Made by a program: the position numbers and the translations under genes | Shown here: positions 43,625 through 51,809 of the stretch, piece after piece | Layout of the letters: the number at the start of each line of letters is the position of its first letter | Numbering within the stretch: the first letter of the stretch is position 1 | Notes under the pieces: model-generated | Seen by the model: only the letters and a program-made list of their open reading frames with translations | What the model was told of the DNA's origin: nothing | The model's database searches: none | Source: DASWNP01 sp036399175 | GTDB lineage: Bacteria; Acidobacteriota; Blastocatellia; Pyrinomonadales; Pyrinomonadaceae | DNA length: 64,000 nucleotides | Assembly: GCA_036399175.1 (NCBI GenBank) | Contig: DASWNP010000006.1 | Location: 110,959 to 174,958, forward strand | Reading direction: 5' to 3'

Positions 43625-43685
43625 AGCTCCGGCGCGGGGTCTCCATGTCCGGTTGACGGAAAGATTCGGAAGCCGAATCGAGTTT

Positions 43686-44717
43686 ATGATGAAAGTGACG
43701 AACGTCGGTGTCATCGGCTGCGGCTACTGGGGGCCGAACCTGCTGCGTAACTTTGCGGAGAACGAGCGGGCGGAGCTGCGCTGGATGTGCGACGTGGATG
43801 CGCGGCGGCTCGAAGCGGTGGGGCGGCGTTATCCTTCGGCGGAGACGACGCGCGATTACAAAAAGCTCCTCTCGGATTCGCGTCTCGACGCGGTGGTCGT
43901 CGCCACTCCGGTCGCCACTCACTACAGGTTCGCGAAGGAAGCTCTCGAAGCCGGGAAGCATGTGCTCGTGGAGAAACCTTTCACGGCGAGCATCGGCGAG
44001 GCCGAAGAGTTGTGCGAGCTGGCGGAGGCGCGCGGCCTTACCCTGATGGTCGATCATACGTTCATCTACACGGGCGCGGTGCGAAAGATAAAGGAGATAG
44101 TCGAATCGGGCGAGCTGGGCGAGCTGCTCTACTTCGATTCGACGCGCATCAACCTCGGACTCTTTCAGCACGACATCAACGTCGTCTGGGATTTGGCTCC
44201 GCACGATTTGTCCATCATGGACTACATCATCGACCGCCAGCCCGAAAGCGTGGCCGCCACCGGCAGTTGCCACATCGAGCGCGGCATCGAAAACATCGCC
44301 TACGTCATGCTGCGCTTTCCCGATGAGTTCATCGCACACTTCCATTTCAACTGGCTCTCTCCCGTCAAAATCCGGCGCACTCTCATCGCCGGAAGCAGCA
44401 AGATGGTAGTCTACGACGACATCGAGCCGACCGAGAAGATTCGCGTCTACGATAGCGGCGTGACCTCGACGCGCGATGCGCGCTCAGCTGATAGGGAAGA
44501 TGCTTACCGCACGCTCGTCAGCTACCGCACGGGCGACGTGTGGGTTCCCAAGCTCGATTCGACCGAAGCCCTGCGTTACGTCTGCGAGGAATTTCTGTCG
44601 GCCATCCGAGAGAAGCGTCGGCCTCTGACCGACGGCCTGTCGGGCTTGCGCGTCGTGCGTCTGCTCGAAGCGGCGCAGCAGTCGATTAATCAGGGCGGTC
44701 GTCAGGTCAGGCTTTAG
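43686..44717 (+). CDS. Gfo/Idh/MocA-family NAD(P)-dependent oxidoreductase (WlbA/WbpB-like)
   Basis: A 343-residue enzyme with NVGVIGCGYWGPNLLRNF (dinucleotide loop), ATPVATHYRFAKEALEAGKH, VEKPFTAS (the EKP motif with catalytic Lys) and WDLAPHDLSIMDYIID. These are standard for the family; WlbA/WbpB oxidises C3 of UDP-GlcNAc-uronic acid. The frame extends upstream through the end of the aminotransferase gene with an Arg-rich stretch; the paired ATGs at 43686/43689 begin the real fold. Which sugar it oxidises is inferred from the neighbours only. Confidence 0.86.
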   Translation: MMKVTNVGVIGCGYWGPNLLRNFAENERAELRWMCDVDARRLEAVGRRYPSAETTRDYKKLLSDSRLDAVVVATPVATHYRFAKEALEAGKHVLVEKPFTASIGEAEELCELAEARGLTLMVDHTFIYTGAVRKIKEIVESGELGELLYFDSTRINLGLFQHDINVVWDLAPHDLSIMDYIIDRQPESVAATGSCHIERGIENIAYVMLRFPDEFIAHFHFNWLSPVKIRRTLIAGSSKMVVYDDIEPTEKIRVYDSGVTSTRDARSADREDAYRTLVSYRTGDVWVPKLDSTEALRYVCEEFLSAIREKRRPLTDGLSGLRVVRLLEAAQQSINQGGRQVRL

Positions 44718-44850
44718 ACCGGACGAGCGGCTCGCACGTCGCCGCCCGGCAAAACGAAAGTCTCCCCCGCGTCTGTGGTTGGCTACGTCATACTTTTCAT
44801 CAAACCGGCTGGAGACGACCCTCGACAGCCGCAGGACAAAGGAAGGAATA

Positions 44851-46395
44851 ATGAAGGCTCTATCTTTGAAATCAATCGTGCTCGCGCTCGTCTCGCTTCT
44901 CGTCGCCACAAGCGCCGCCGTCGCCGATGTCAAAATCAAGACCCGAACCACGACGCAGATGGATTCGGCCTCCAGCGCGGGGCGGAATCATTCCGCCGAG
45001 AGCACCGTCTACATCAAGGGCGCGCGCCAGCGCACCGAGAGCGGCGGCAACGCCAATGCGAGCATTCTTCAGTGCGACCTCAAGCGCTACGTCAACCTCA
45101 ACGACAGCGACCGGACGTACACCGTCATGTCGATGATGCCGACGACAGCCGGAGCCTCCGGCGAGAGAACGGGGCGCACCGGGCAGCCCCCCGCGACGGG
45201 CGCGCCGCGTCGAGGCGGCGTCATCAACGTGACGAACACTACCACCGACCTCAAGGAGACGAAGCGATTTCCGCAATTCGGCAACGTCCTTGCGCGCCAC
45301 TATCGCATCGAGACCGTGATGGAATCCTCGCCCGAAGCCTGCAACCAGATGAACATGCGTATGGTCAGAGACGGCTGGTACGCAGACATTCAGGCCGACT
45401 TCAGTTGCGACATGAGCGCCCTGTCCGCGCGGGCACTACAGATGACCCGACCCGACTGCCTCGACCGTCACGAAGCCAAAAACATAGGCCCCGCCGTCAG
45501 AGGCTACGCGCTTTATGAGACGACGACCACCACCATGAACATGAACGTCATGGGACGTTCAATCTCAAACACCTACACTTCGACGACCGAAGTCCTCGAA
45601 ATCAGCAGCGCGCCCCTGAGCGCCGCGCTCTTCGACGTGCCCGCCGGTTACACCGAGCGCAGAGAGGGCGGCGTCAACACGAGCGCAGGCAATGACGACG
45701 ACGACGACGATGACGACACCTCTTCGACGGGCACAGGGATAAGCGCGGGCGCGGGCGGCAGCGCTTCGAGCGGCGGTCGCGCGTCGAACGCGGGGACGAA
45801 TATGAATCGAACGACGACGACGAGCGCCGCCGCGCTGGGGCCGAAGCGCGAAGGTGTTGTGCGTATCGGCGTGCCTCTGCCGAGGGCGACAGCCGGTGAG
45901 GGCTTGGACGCGCAGACGCTCGCCGCCGCCGTCCGTAACAGCCTCGTCAATGCTCTGAGGGGAGACGCGGTCGAGGTCGCGCCGCTCGACGCGCAAATCC
46001 CCGCGCTCATCGAGGCCGAAGCCAGAGAGAAGCAGTGCGACTACATTCTCTTCACCAACGTCGCGCACAAGAAGGGCGGAGGCGGAGGCTTCGGCGGCTT
46101 TATGAGGAAGGCCGCGCCGGTCGTCGGCGTCGTGCCGATGGGCGGCGGAACTGCCGGTGCGGTTGCGAGCACGGTCGCTTCGACCGCCGTCTACACCGCC
46201 GCCGAGATTTCCTCGTCCATCAAAGCCAAAGACGAAATCACGCTCGACTACCGTCTGACGACCGCCGCCAACACTTCGACGCCCGTCACGACCAAGACGC
46301 TCAAAGGCAAAGCCAAGTCCGACGGCGACGACGTGCTCTCGCCGCTCGTCGAACAGGAAGCGACTGCCGTCTTAGCTGTCGCCGCGAAGAAGTAA
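44851..46395 (+). CDS. Secreted protein of unknown function with poly-Asp linker
   Basis: A 514-residue protein. The ATG at 44851 follows GGAAGG and opens a clear signal peptide (MKALSLKSIVLALVSLLVA, cleavage near VADVK). The N-terminal half (about 25-280) is Thr/Ser-rich with a few conserved-looking Cys and Met clusters. A linker of eight consecutive Asp (about residue 293), then Ser/Gly/Thr-rich sequence, leads to a C-terminal domain (about 345-514) with VRIGVPLPRATAGEG, EKQCDYILFTNVAHK, a Gly-rich turn and a final LKGKAKSDGDDVLSPLVEQE. I recognise no named domain. Position within the glycan operon may be coincidental. Confidence 0.75.
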   Translation: MKALSLKSIVLALVSLLVATSAAVADVKIKTRTTTQMDSASSAGRNHSAESTVYIKGARQRTESGGNANASILQCDLKRYVNLNDSDRTYTVMSMMPTTAGASGERTGRTGQPPATGAPRRGGVINVTNTTTDLKETKRFPQFGNVLARHYRIETVMESSPEACNQMNMRMVRDGWYADIQADFSCDMSALSARALQMTRPDCLDRHEAKNIGPAVRGYALYETTTTTMNMNVMGRSISNTYTSTTEVLEISSAPLSAALFDVPAGYTERREGGVNTSAGNDDDDDDDDTSSTGTGISAGAGGSASSGGRASNAGTNMNRTTTTSAAALGPKREGVVRIGVPLPRATAGEGLDAQTLAAAVRNSLVNALRGDAVEVAPLDAQIPALIEAEAREKQCDYILFTNVAHKKGGGGGFGGFMRKAAPVVGVVPMGGGTAGAVASTVASTAVYTAAEISSSIKAKDEITLDYRLTTAANTSTPVTTKTLKGKAKSDGDDVLSPLVEQEATAVLAVAAKK

Positions 46396-46417
46396 CGCCT
46401 CCTGTCCGAGCCAATTC

Positions 46418-46576
46418 AAACAGGGATGGACAGGATAGACAGGATTGAAGGCAAAAGGAAAAAGGCAAAGGGCAGAGGTGAAGCATAAATCACAAGTGGT
46501 TTCCGCTTCACTTTTACCTTTTACCTTTTTACCTTTGCCTTTCTTTTATCCTGTTCATCCTGTCCATCCCTGTTAA
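46418..46576. repeat. Nested hairpin repeat, CAGGGATGGACAGGATAGAC type with inner AAAGGCAAAAGG type
   Basis: The outer arms (46418-46445 and 46546-46576) match those at 15.26-15.42 kb. A second inverted repeat is inside: AAGGCAAAAGGAAAAAGGC (46448-46466) against TTTTACCTTTTTACC/TTTGCC words (46511-46542). It occupies nearly the whole gap between the secreted protein and the second aminotransferase gene. Confidence 0.87.
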
Positions 46577-46606
46577 TTTTCTTCGATGTCTTCTACGGGC
46601 AAAAGA

Positions 46607-47728
46607 ATGAAAGTGCCTCTCTTAGACCTGCACGCGCAGTATGCCGTCCTGCGCGAAGAGATTGGCGCGGCGGTCGGGCGCGTGCTGGAGTCGCAGGCGT
46701 TTATCATGGGCGCAGACGTGCGGGCGCTCGAAGAGGAAGTTGCGCGGTATTCGCAGGCTCGCCACGCCATCGGCTGCGCGTCGGGCTCGGATGCGCTGCT
46801 GCTGGCGCTGATGGCGCTCGGAGTCGGCGCGGGCGACGAAGTTATCACTTCGCCCTACAGTTTCTTCGCCACCGCCAGCGCCGTCACGCGTCTCGGCGCT
46901 CGCCCTCGCTTCATCGACATCGACCCCGATACCTACAACCTCGACACGAGCCTCGTCGAATCGGCCATCAACGAGCGCACGCGCGCCGTCATGCCCGTCC
47001 ACCTCTACGGCCAGTGCGCGCCGATGGACGAGCTGAACGAGACGGCGCGGCGGCACAATCTCGCGGTCGTCGAAGACGCGGCACAGGCCATCGGCGCTGA
47101 AGAGCGCGGACGCCGCGCGGGCTCTCTGGGCGACATCGCCTGTTTCAGTTTCTACCCGACGAAGAATCTCGGCGGCGCGGGCGACGGCGGCATGCTCACG
47201 ACCGACGATGACGAACTGGCCGAGCGTCTCAGGGTGCTGCGCGTACACGGCGGCGAGACGAAGTATCATCATCGAGTGGTCGGCATCAACAGCCGCCTCG
47301 ACACGCTGCAAGCCGCCATCCTGCGCGTCAAGCTGCCCTATCTCGACGGCTGGTCTGCCGCGCGCATCGCCAACGCCGCGCGCTACCGAGAGCTTTTCGC
47401 CGACGCCGGACTCCTCGAAGAAGTCGGCCTGCCAACGGTGCGCGAAGGCGTGCGACACATTTTCAATCAGTTCGTCATACGGATTCGAGACGGCAGGCGC
47501 GATGCGCTGCTGGAGCACTTGAAGAGTGAGGGAATCGGCGCGGAGGTTTACTACCCCGTACCGCTTCACATGCAGGAATGCTTCCGCTATCTCGGCTACC
47601 GCGAAGGCGACCTGCCCCACTCCGAGCAAGCCGCACGCGAAACCCTCGCCCTCCCTATCTACCCGGAGCTGAGGGCAGAGCAGCAACACCACGTCGTCGA
47701 TTCCATCAGAAGCTTCTTTGAGAAATGA
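46607..47728 (+). CDS. DegT/DnrJ/EryC1-family sugar aminotransferase (second copy)
   Basis: A 373-residue PLP enzyme: VPLLDLHAQYAVLREEIG, IGCASGSDALLLALMALG, VVEDAAQAIGAEERG (PLP-ring Asp) and FSFYPTKNLGGAGDGG (Schiff-base Lys). It is clearly different from the copy at 42485, and its active-site block is closer to classical WbpE. Either copy could serve the diacetamido-sugar route; the other presumably makes another amino sugar. An ATG seven codons upstream (46586) is an alternative start, but MKVPLLDL is the usual family opening. The TGA stop lies in the next hairpin repeat. Confidence 0.9.
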   Translation: MKVPLLDLHAQYAVLREEIGAAVGRVLESQAFIMGADVRALEEEVARYSQARHAIGCASGSDALLLALMALGVGAGDEVITSPYSFFATASAVTRLGARPRFIDIDPDTYNLDTSLVESAINERTRAVMPVHLYGQCAPMDELNETARRHNLAVVEDAAQAIGAEERGRRAGSLGDIACFSFYPTKNLGGAGDGGMLTTDDDELAERLRVLRVHGGETKYHHRVVGINSRLDTLQAAILRVKLPYLDGWSAARIANAARYRELFADAGLLEEVGLPTVREGVRHIFNQFVIRIRDGRRDALLEHLKSEGIGAEVYYPVPLHMQECFRYLGYREGDLPHSEQAARETLALPIYPELRAEQQHHVVDSIRSFFEK

Positions 47729-47813
47729 TGAATGCGGAATGAAGAATGATGAGTGAAAGACAGAAAGCAGTTTGTCTTCAATTCATCATTCCTCATTCCG
47801 CATTCATCATTTC
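47723..47813. repeat. Hairpin repeat of the AATGATGAATGCGGAATG type between convergent genes
   Basis: The left arm (47723-47753) and right arm (47780-47813) enclose the loop GAAAGACAGAAAGCAGTTTG, nearly the same loop as in the 15.3 kb element. It fills exactly the space between the aminotransferase stop codon (in the left arm) and the gmd stop codon, and could act as a bidirectional terminator. Confidence 0.88.
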
Positions 47814-48860
47814 CTAATTCACTCCCCAGCCGCCGACGGTGGAGACGGCTTTGCCTTCGTGTTGGGCGGTGAGTTGTTCGCGGCGGGCGAGCATCAGGTC
47901 GTGATCGACCATGAGCTTGACGAGCGATTTGAAATCGACCTTCGGCTCCCAGCCGAGAACGGTGCGCGCTTTCGTCGCGTCGCCCAAGAGCAAATCTACT
48001 TCGGCCGGGCGATAGTAGCGCGGGTCGATTTCGACGTACTCGTGCCAGTCGAGGTCGAGATAGCCGAAGGCTTCGTCCAGAAACTCCCTGACGGAATGCG
48101 TCTCGCCGGTCGCCACGACGTAGTCGTCCGGCTCTTCGGCCTGCATCATCAGCCACATGGCTTCGACGTAGTCTCTGGCGTAACCCCAGTCGCGGCGCGC
48201 GTCGAGGTTGCCGAGGTAGAGCTTGTGCTGGAGGCCGAGCTTGATGCGCGTGGCCGCGCGCGTGATTTTGCGCGAGACGAAGGTCTCGCCCCGGCGCTCG
48301 GATTCATGGTTGAAGAGGATGCCGTTGCAGGCGAACATGCCGTAGGATTCGCGGTAGTTGACGGTGATGTAATAGGCGTAGGCTTTGGCGCAGGCGTATG
48401 GCGAGCGCGGGTGAAAGGGCGTCGTCTCGCGCTGCGGCGTCTCGACCACTTTGCCGTAAAGCTCCGAGGACGACGCCTGATAGAACTTCGGAGAGATGCC
48501 GACTTCACGAATCGCTTCAAGGAGTCGAACAGTGCCGAGCCCCGTCACTTCGGCGGTGTACTCGGGCACGTCGTAGCTGACGCGGACGTGCGACTGCGCG
48601 CCGAGGTTATAGATTTCGTCGGGCTGAGTTTTTCGCAGGACGGTGTTCAGAGAGCTGGAATCGTTCAGGTCGCCGTAGAACATCCGCAGGCGCGTGTCCG
48701 GCTCGTGCGGGTCTTGATAGAGATGCTCGATGCGGTCGGTGTTGAAGGAGGATGAGCGGCGCACGATGCCGAAAACTTCGTAGCCTTTTTCCAGAAGCAG
48801 CTCGGTCAGAAAAGAGCCGTCCTGCCCCGTGATGCCGGTGATTAATGCGCGTTTTGCCAT
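47814..48860 (-). CDS. gmd: GDP-mannose 4,6-dehydratase
   Basis: A 348-residue SDR of normal length. ALITGITGQDGSFLTELLLE, VRRSSSFNTDRIEHLY, LGAQSHVRVSYDVPEYTAEV, ASSSELYGKVVETPQ and YACAKAYAYYITVNYRES (YxxxK) are diagnostic of Gmd, as is NHESERRGETFVSRKI. It makes GDP-4-keto-6-deoxymannose, which the fcl product at 49.2 kb converts to GDP-L-fucose. It is transcribed opposite to its partner; a probable promoter lies at 49032-49060. Confidence 0.95.
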   Translation of the reverse strand: MAKRALITGITGQDGSFLTELLLEKGYEVFGIVRRSSSFNTDRIEHLYQDPHEPDTRLRMFYGDLNDSSSLNTVLRKTQPDEIYNLGAQSHVRVSYDVPEYTAEVTGLGTVRLLEAIREVGISPKFYQASSSELYGKVVETPQRETTPFHPRSPYACAKAYAYYITVNYRESYGMFACNGILFNHESERRGETFVSRKITRAATRIKLGLQHKLYLGNLDARRDWGYARDYVEAMWLMMQAEEPDDYVVATGETHSVREFLDEAFGYLDLDWHEYVEIDPRYYRPAEVDLLLGDATKARTVLGWEPKVDFKSLVKLMVDHDLMLARREQLTAQHEGKAVSTVGGWGVN

Positions 48861-48888
48861 TGTCGATGTGATTTCCTTAAGATGAATA

Positions 48889-49016
48889 AGCGGTCAGCTT
48901 GTCAGCCGTTCAGCCGTTCAGCCAGAAAGTCTGGAGCCTGAAGTCCTGAGTCGGAAACAGGACTCATGCTATTGGATTGGCTGAGTGCTGACAAGCTGAT
49001 GGCTGATAGCTGTCTG
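48889..49016. repeat. Hairpin repeat of the CAGCTTGTCAGCCGTTCAGCC type
   Basis: The left arm (48889-48923) has GTCAGCTTGTCAGCCG and reiterated GTTCAGCC words; the right arm (48977-49016) has GGCTGAGTGCTGACAAGCTG and related words. A smaller inverted pair (GTCCTGAGTC and the inverse near 48940-48965) lies in the loop. It is in the gmd leader. Confidence 0.8.
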
Positions 49017-49031
49017 CTCACAAGGTTTGAT

Positions 49032-49060
49032 ACCATAACTAAAGAGAAGCGTTTGAGCAA
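49032..49060 (-). promoter_or_regulatory. Possible gmd promoter
   Basis: On the minus strand: TTGCTC (49060-49055), 17-base spacer, TATGGT (49037-49032). Both boxes are partial matches; the spacing is ideal. Confidence 0.35.
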
Positions 49061-49082
49061 GCCGGGAAGAGAAGCAAGGCGG

Positions 49083-49111
49083 GCGACAAACGCGCGCTTT
49101 GTGAGTATGAT
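49083..49111 (+). promoter_or_regulatory. Possible fcl promoter
   Basis: GCGACA (49083-49088), 17-base spacer, TATGAT (49106-49111), about 85 bases before the fcl start. The -10 box is good and the -35 partial. Confidence 0.35.
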
Positions 49112-49194
49112 TTACCGTTAATCGTCGGGGGTGCGCCCGGCGCGGCGCGTTTTCTCTCAATTTAGAAATCAAGGAAGAATCGGGTGAATTAAGA

Positions 49195-50178
49195 ATGGCA
49201 ACCTCTGTCAAAGATTTTCCATATCGTCGCGTCGTCGTCACGGGCGGCGCAGGCTTTCTCGGTCGTTACGTGGTCGAAAGATTGAAAGACCTGCCGGGCG
49301 TCGAAGTGTTCGTCCCGCGCAGTCGTGATTACAACCTAGTCGAAGGCGCAGACGTTCAGCGTATGCTCGACGACGCGCGCCCCGAAATGGTTATTCATCT
49401 CGCGGCAGTGGTCGGCGGCATCGGTCACAATCAGAAGAATCCGGGTCGCTTCCTCTACGAAAATCTGATGATGGGCACGCAGCTCATCGAGCAGTCGCGC
49501 CTGCGCGGCGTCGGGAAGTTTCTCGCTTTGGGTACGGTCTGCGCGTATCCGAAGTTCACGCCCGTCCCCTTCAAGGAAGACGACATCTGGAACGGCTACC
49601 CCGAAGAGACCAACGCGCCTTACGGCCTGGCGAAAAAGATGATGCTCGCGCAGGTGCAAGCCTACCGAGAGCAGTACGGCTTCAACGGCATCTTCCTTCT
49701 GCCCGCGAACCTCTACGGCCCCGGCGATAACTTCGACCTCGAAACCTCCCACGTCATCCCCGCGCTGATACGCAAGTGCGTCGCGGCGCGGCGCGAGAGC
49801 CGACCCTCCATCGAAGCCTGGGGCACGGGCGACGTGTCGCGCGAGTTTCTCTACGTCGAAGACTGCGCCGACGGCATCCTGCGCGCGGCTGCCGCCTACG
49901 ACGAAAGCCTGCCCGTCAACATCGGCAACGGGCGCGAAGTCTACATCAACGATTTGGTCGAAACTATCGCGCGCCTCACAGGCTTCGAGGGCGAGATTCA
50001 CTGGCAGCCGAGCCGTCCCAACGGCCAGCCCAAGCGCCAGCTCGACACCACCCGCGCCTTTGAGAAGTTCGGCTTCCGCGCCCAAACCTCCCTCGAAGAC
50101 GGCCTCCGGCGCACCATCGACTGGTACGAGAAGCAGACGATGGACGATGGAAGGCGGACGATGGACGATAGACCATAG
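49195..50178 (+). CDS. fcl: GDP-L-fucose synthase with repeat-encoded C-terminal tail
   Basis: A 327-residue SDR converting the Gmd product to GDP-L-fucose. VVTGGAGFLGRYVVERL, GTVCAYPKFTPVPFKEDDIW (with the catalytic Ser/Cys region), NAPYGLAKKMMLAQVQAYRE (YxxxK) and LPANLYGPGDNFD are diagnostic. The fold ends near RRTIDWYEKQ; the last ~14 residues (TMDDGRRTMDDRP) and the stop codon are translated from the left arm of a hairpin repeat, an unusual tail that is probably functionally neutral. Confidence 0.94.
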   Translation: MATSVKDFPYRRVVVTGGAGFLGRYVVERLKDLPGVEVFVPRSRDYNLVEGADVQRMLDDARPEMVIHLAAVVGGIGHNQKNPGRFLYENLMMGTQLIEQSRLRGVGKFLALGTVCAYPKFTPVPFKEDDIWNGYPEETNAPYGLAKKMMLAQVQAYREQYGFNGIFLLPANLYGPGDNFDLETSHVIPALIRKCVAARRESRPSIEAWGTGDVSREFLYVEDCADGILRAAAAYDESLPVNIGNGREVYINDLVETIARLTGFEGEIHWQPSRPNGQPKRQLDTTRAFEKFGFRAQTSLEDGLRRTIDWYEKQTMDDGRRTMDDRP

Positions 50179-50302
50179 ACGATGGCCGGAAATTGTTCTG
50201 GAAGAAAGCTCTCGACGTAGTTAACGACAGTCCATCGTCTATCGTCCATCGTCCATCGTCTGTTATGGTCTATCGTCCGCCGTCCGCCGTCCGCCGTCCG
50301 CT
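50135..50302. repeat. Hairpin repeat of the CGATGGACGATAGAC type between fcl and a GT2 gene
   Basis: The left arm (50135-50184) encodes the fcl tail; the right arm (50229-50302) is the inverse, ending in four tandem CCGCCGT words right up to the next ATG. The loop includes TCTGGAAGAAAGCTCTCG. The next gene thus has no conventional ribosome site outside the repeat. Confidence 0.87.
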
Positions 50303-51178
50303 ATGAAACTCAGCATCATCACGCCCTCTCTGAATCAGGCGAAGTTTCTGGAAGAGACCATCCGGTCGGTGCTTGAGCAGAATTACCAGCCGCTCGAATA
50401 CATCATTATCGACGGCGGAAGCACGGACGAGAGCGCGGAGGTGATTCGGCGCTACGAAGACCGGCTCGCCTACTGGGTGAGCGAGCCCGACGCCGGTCAG
50501 CCCGACGCCATCAACAAGGGACTCCGGCGCGCTACCGGAGACATCGTCGCCTACATCAACAGCGACGACCTCTACCAGCCCGGCGCGTTCGCCGCCGTCG
50601 CGGACTATTTCCGGCAGCACCCCGCTTGCGAATGGCTCTGCGGCGATACGATTTTCTTCAGCGACGGCGAAGAGCAGAAATCCCTCGTCGTAGCGAACGT
50701 GCCCGAGTCTGCGGCTCACTGTCTGTCATGGGCATACAGAGCGCCGCAGCCCGGCATGTTCTGGCGGCGCGAGCTGCTCGCCCGAGGCTTCGACAATCGC
50801 TGGCGCTACTGCTTCGACCACGAGCTATACGTCCGCCTGCTCCTCGCCGGACACCGCTGCGAGCATCTGCCTCGCACGCTCGCCGCCTATCGCCTGCATC
50901 CTTCGAGCAAGACCGTCGCCGAAGGCGACCTCTTCGCCGGAGAGTTCGACCGCATAGCCGAGATTTACGAACCTCAACTGCGCGGCGCTGGCCGACGCTG
51001 GAGCGCCGCCACCAGATTTCTGCGTCGCTCCTTCGCCGCCAGTGAAGCCGGAGACAAGCTCGACGCCGCCGCCTACCTGCTCAAAGCCCTGCTCGTCCAT
51101 CCCGAATCTCTCAGCAAACGCCCCTTCTGGGGCTGCCTCCGCCGGGTCGTCCAACCGAGGCCGACAGCGCGAGCATGA
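50303..51178 (+). CDS. Family 2 glycosyltransferase
   Basis: A 291-residue GT-A enzyme: LSIITPSLNQAKFLEETIRS, YIIIDGGSTDESAEVIRRYE, SEPDAGQPDAINKGLRRATG and VAYINSDDLYQPGAF (SDD metal site). GMFWRRELLARGFDNRW and CFDHELYVRLLLAG (DHE, base) follow. This subtype (DAGQPDAINKG) is common in capsule and exopolysaccharide loci. The ATG lies immediately after the hairpin repeat, with no clear ribosome site. It ends 15 bases before the first recombination-like site of the cassette. Confidence 0.89.
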   Translation: MKLSIITPSLNQAKFLEETIRSVLEQNYQPLEYIIIDGGSTDESAEVIRRYEDRLAYWVSEPDAGQPDAINKGLRRATGDIVAYINSDDLYQPGAFAAVADYFRQHPACEWLCGDTIFFSDGEEQKSLVVANVPESAAHCLSWAYRAPQPGMFWRRELLARGFDNRWRYCFDHELYVRLLLAGHRCEHLPRTLAAYRLHPSSKTVAEGDLFAGEFDRIAEIYEPQLRGAGRRWSAATRFLRRSFAASEAGDKLDAAAYLLKALLVHPESLSKRPFWGCLRRVVQPRPTARA

Positions 51179-51194
51179 GCGGTCTAATCAAACG

Positions 51195-51809
51195 TTAGAT
51201 GCTTTTTCTCTCTTTAATGCGAACACATCATGGTAAGCTGAAAAATCAAACTGTCCTGATTGTAAGGAGCTAACAGGATGGCGGAGGCAATTCCATGTGC
51301 TACCTGCGGACGGCTTAATGAGCTTCACCTTAAGAAGTGTCCCAGATGTGGGCGCTCACTTACAGGTACTCGTATCAAGAGATTGTTCTTTGGTTCTTCC
51401 AAGCAATCACGTTCAGTCTCGATGAGTGCTCAAGCTGCATCATCTACAAGTTTAGTTCCGTGTCCTGATTGCGGAAAGCCCTGCTCTCCTGCCGCCGCTG
51501 CCTGCCCGAATTGTGGCCGCCCCTTTCGACGGGAAAGAACGCAGCGTCAGTTAAGTGGTTGTAGCCTGTTCGTCATTATAGTTCTGGCACTGCTTGCGGT
51601 TTTCTTAATCGTTGCTGTGGTAATGGAGCTTGATAGAGAAGCAGAGCGGTTATACGGGCCAGAAATTCACGGGAGGCCAAGATAAGGCATTGCAATGATC
51701 TATCTACGCCGCATCTAACAACGGCATGCACCCGACCCGCACCAGCATGGATGTCGTCCGCAAGATTGAAGGCTGCTCGCAGTTGCCTGCGGGCGGGTGA
51801 TGCCGGGCG
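51195..51809 (+). mobile_element. Integron-like gene cassette bounded by two GTTAGAT sites
   Basis: The 615-base unit lies between identical 12-base direct repeats CGTTAGATGCTT (51193-51204 and 51808-51819), each containing the integron core GTTRRRY. It carries one gene (51278-51685) followed 27 bases later by an attC-like palindrome, the standard cassette order. Boundaries assume cleavage after the G of GTT. The unit is less GC-rich than its surroundings. No integrase gene is in the window, so how it arrived is unknown. Confidence 0.72.
51278..51685 (+). CDS. Double zinc-ribbon, single-helix membrane protein (cassette gene)
   Basis: A 135-residue protein with two zinc-ribbon-like motifs: CATCGRLNELHLKKCPRCG (about 7-25) and CPDCGKPCSPAAAACPNCG (about 63-81), each CxxC-CxxC. 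A basic segment (RRERTQRQ) leads to one membrane helix (about 94-115, LFVIIVLALLAVFLIVAVVM) and a short charged tail. Topology is probably cytoplasmic ribbons anchored at the C-terminus. GGAGCTAACAGG precedes the ATG. I do not recognise a named family. It is the sole gene of the attC-flanked unit; cassette genes are often of unknown function. Confidence 0.75.
   Translation: MAEAIPCATCGRLNELHLKKCPRCGRSLTGTRIKRLFFGSSKQSRSVSMSAQAASSTSLVPCPDCGKPCSPAAAACPNCGRPFRRERTQRQLSGCSLFVIIVLALLAVFLIVAVVMELDREAERLYGPEIHGRPR

Larger units (their letters stand above)
48861..49194. other. Divergent control region between gmd and fcl
   Basis: These 334 bases contain the hairpin repeat at 48889-49016, a possible gmd promoter (minus strand, 49032-49060) and a possible fcl promoter (plus strand, 49083-49111). 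No gene is apparent. Confidence 0.5.
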
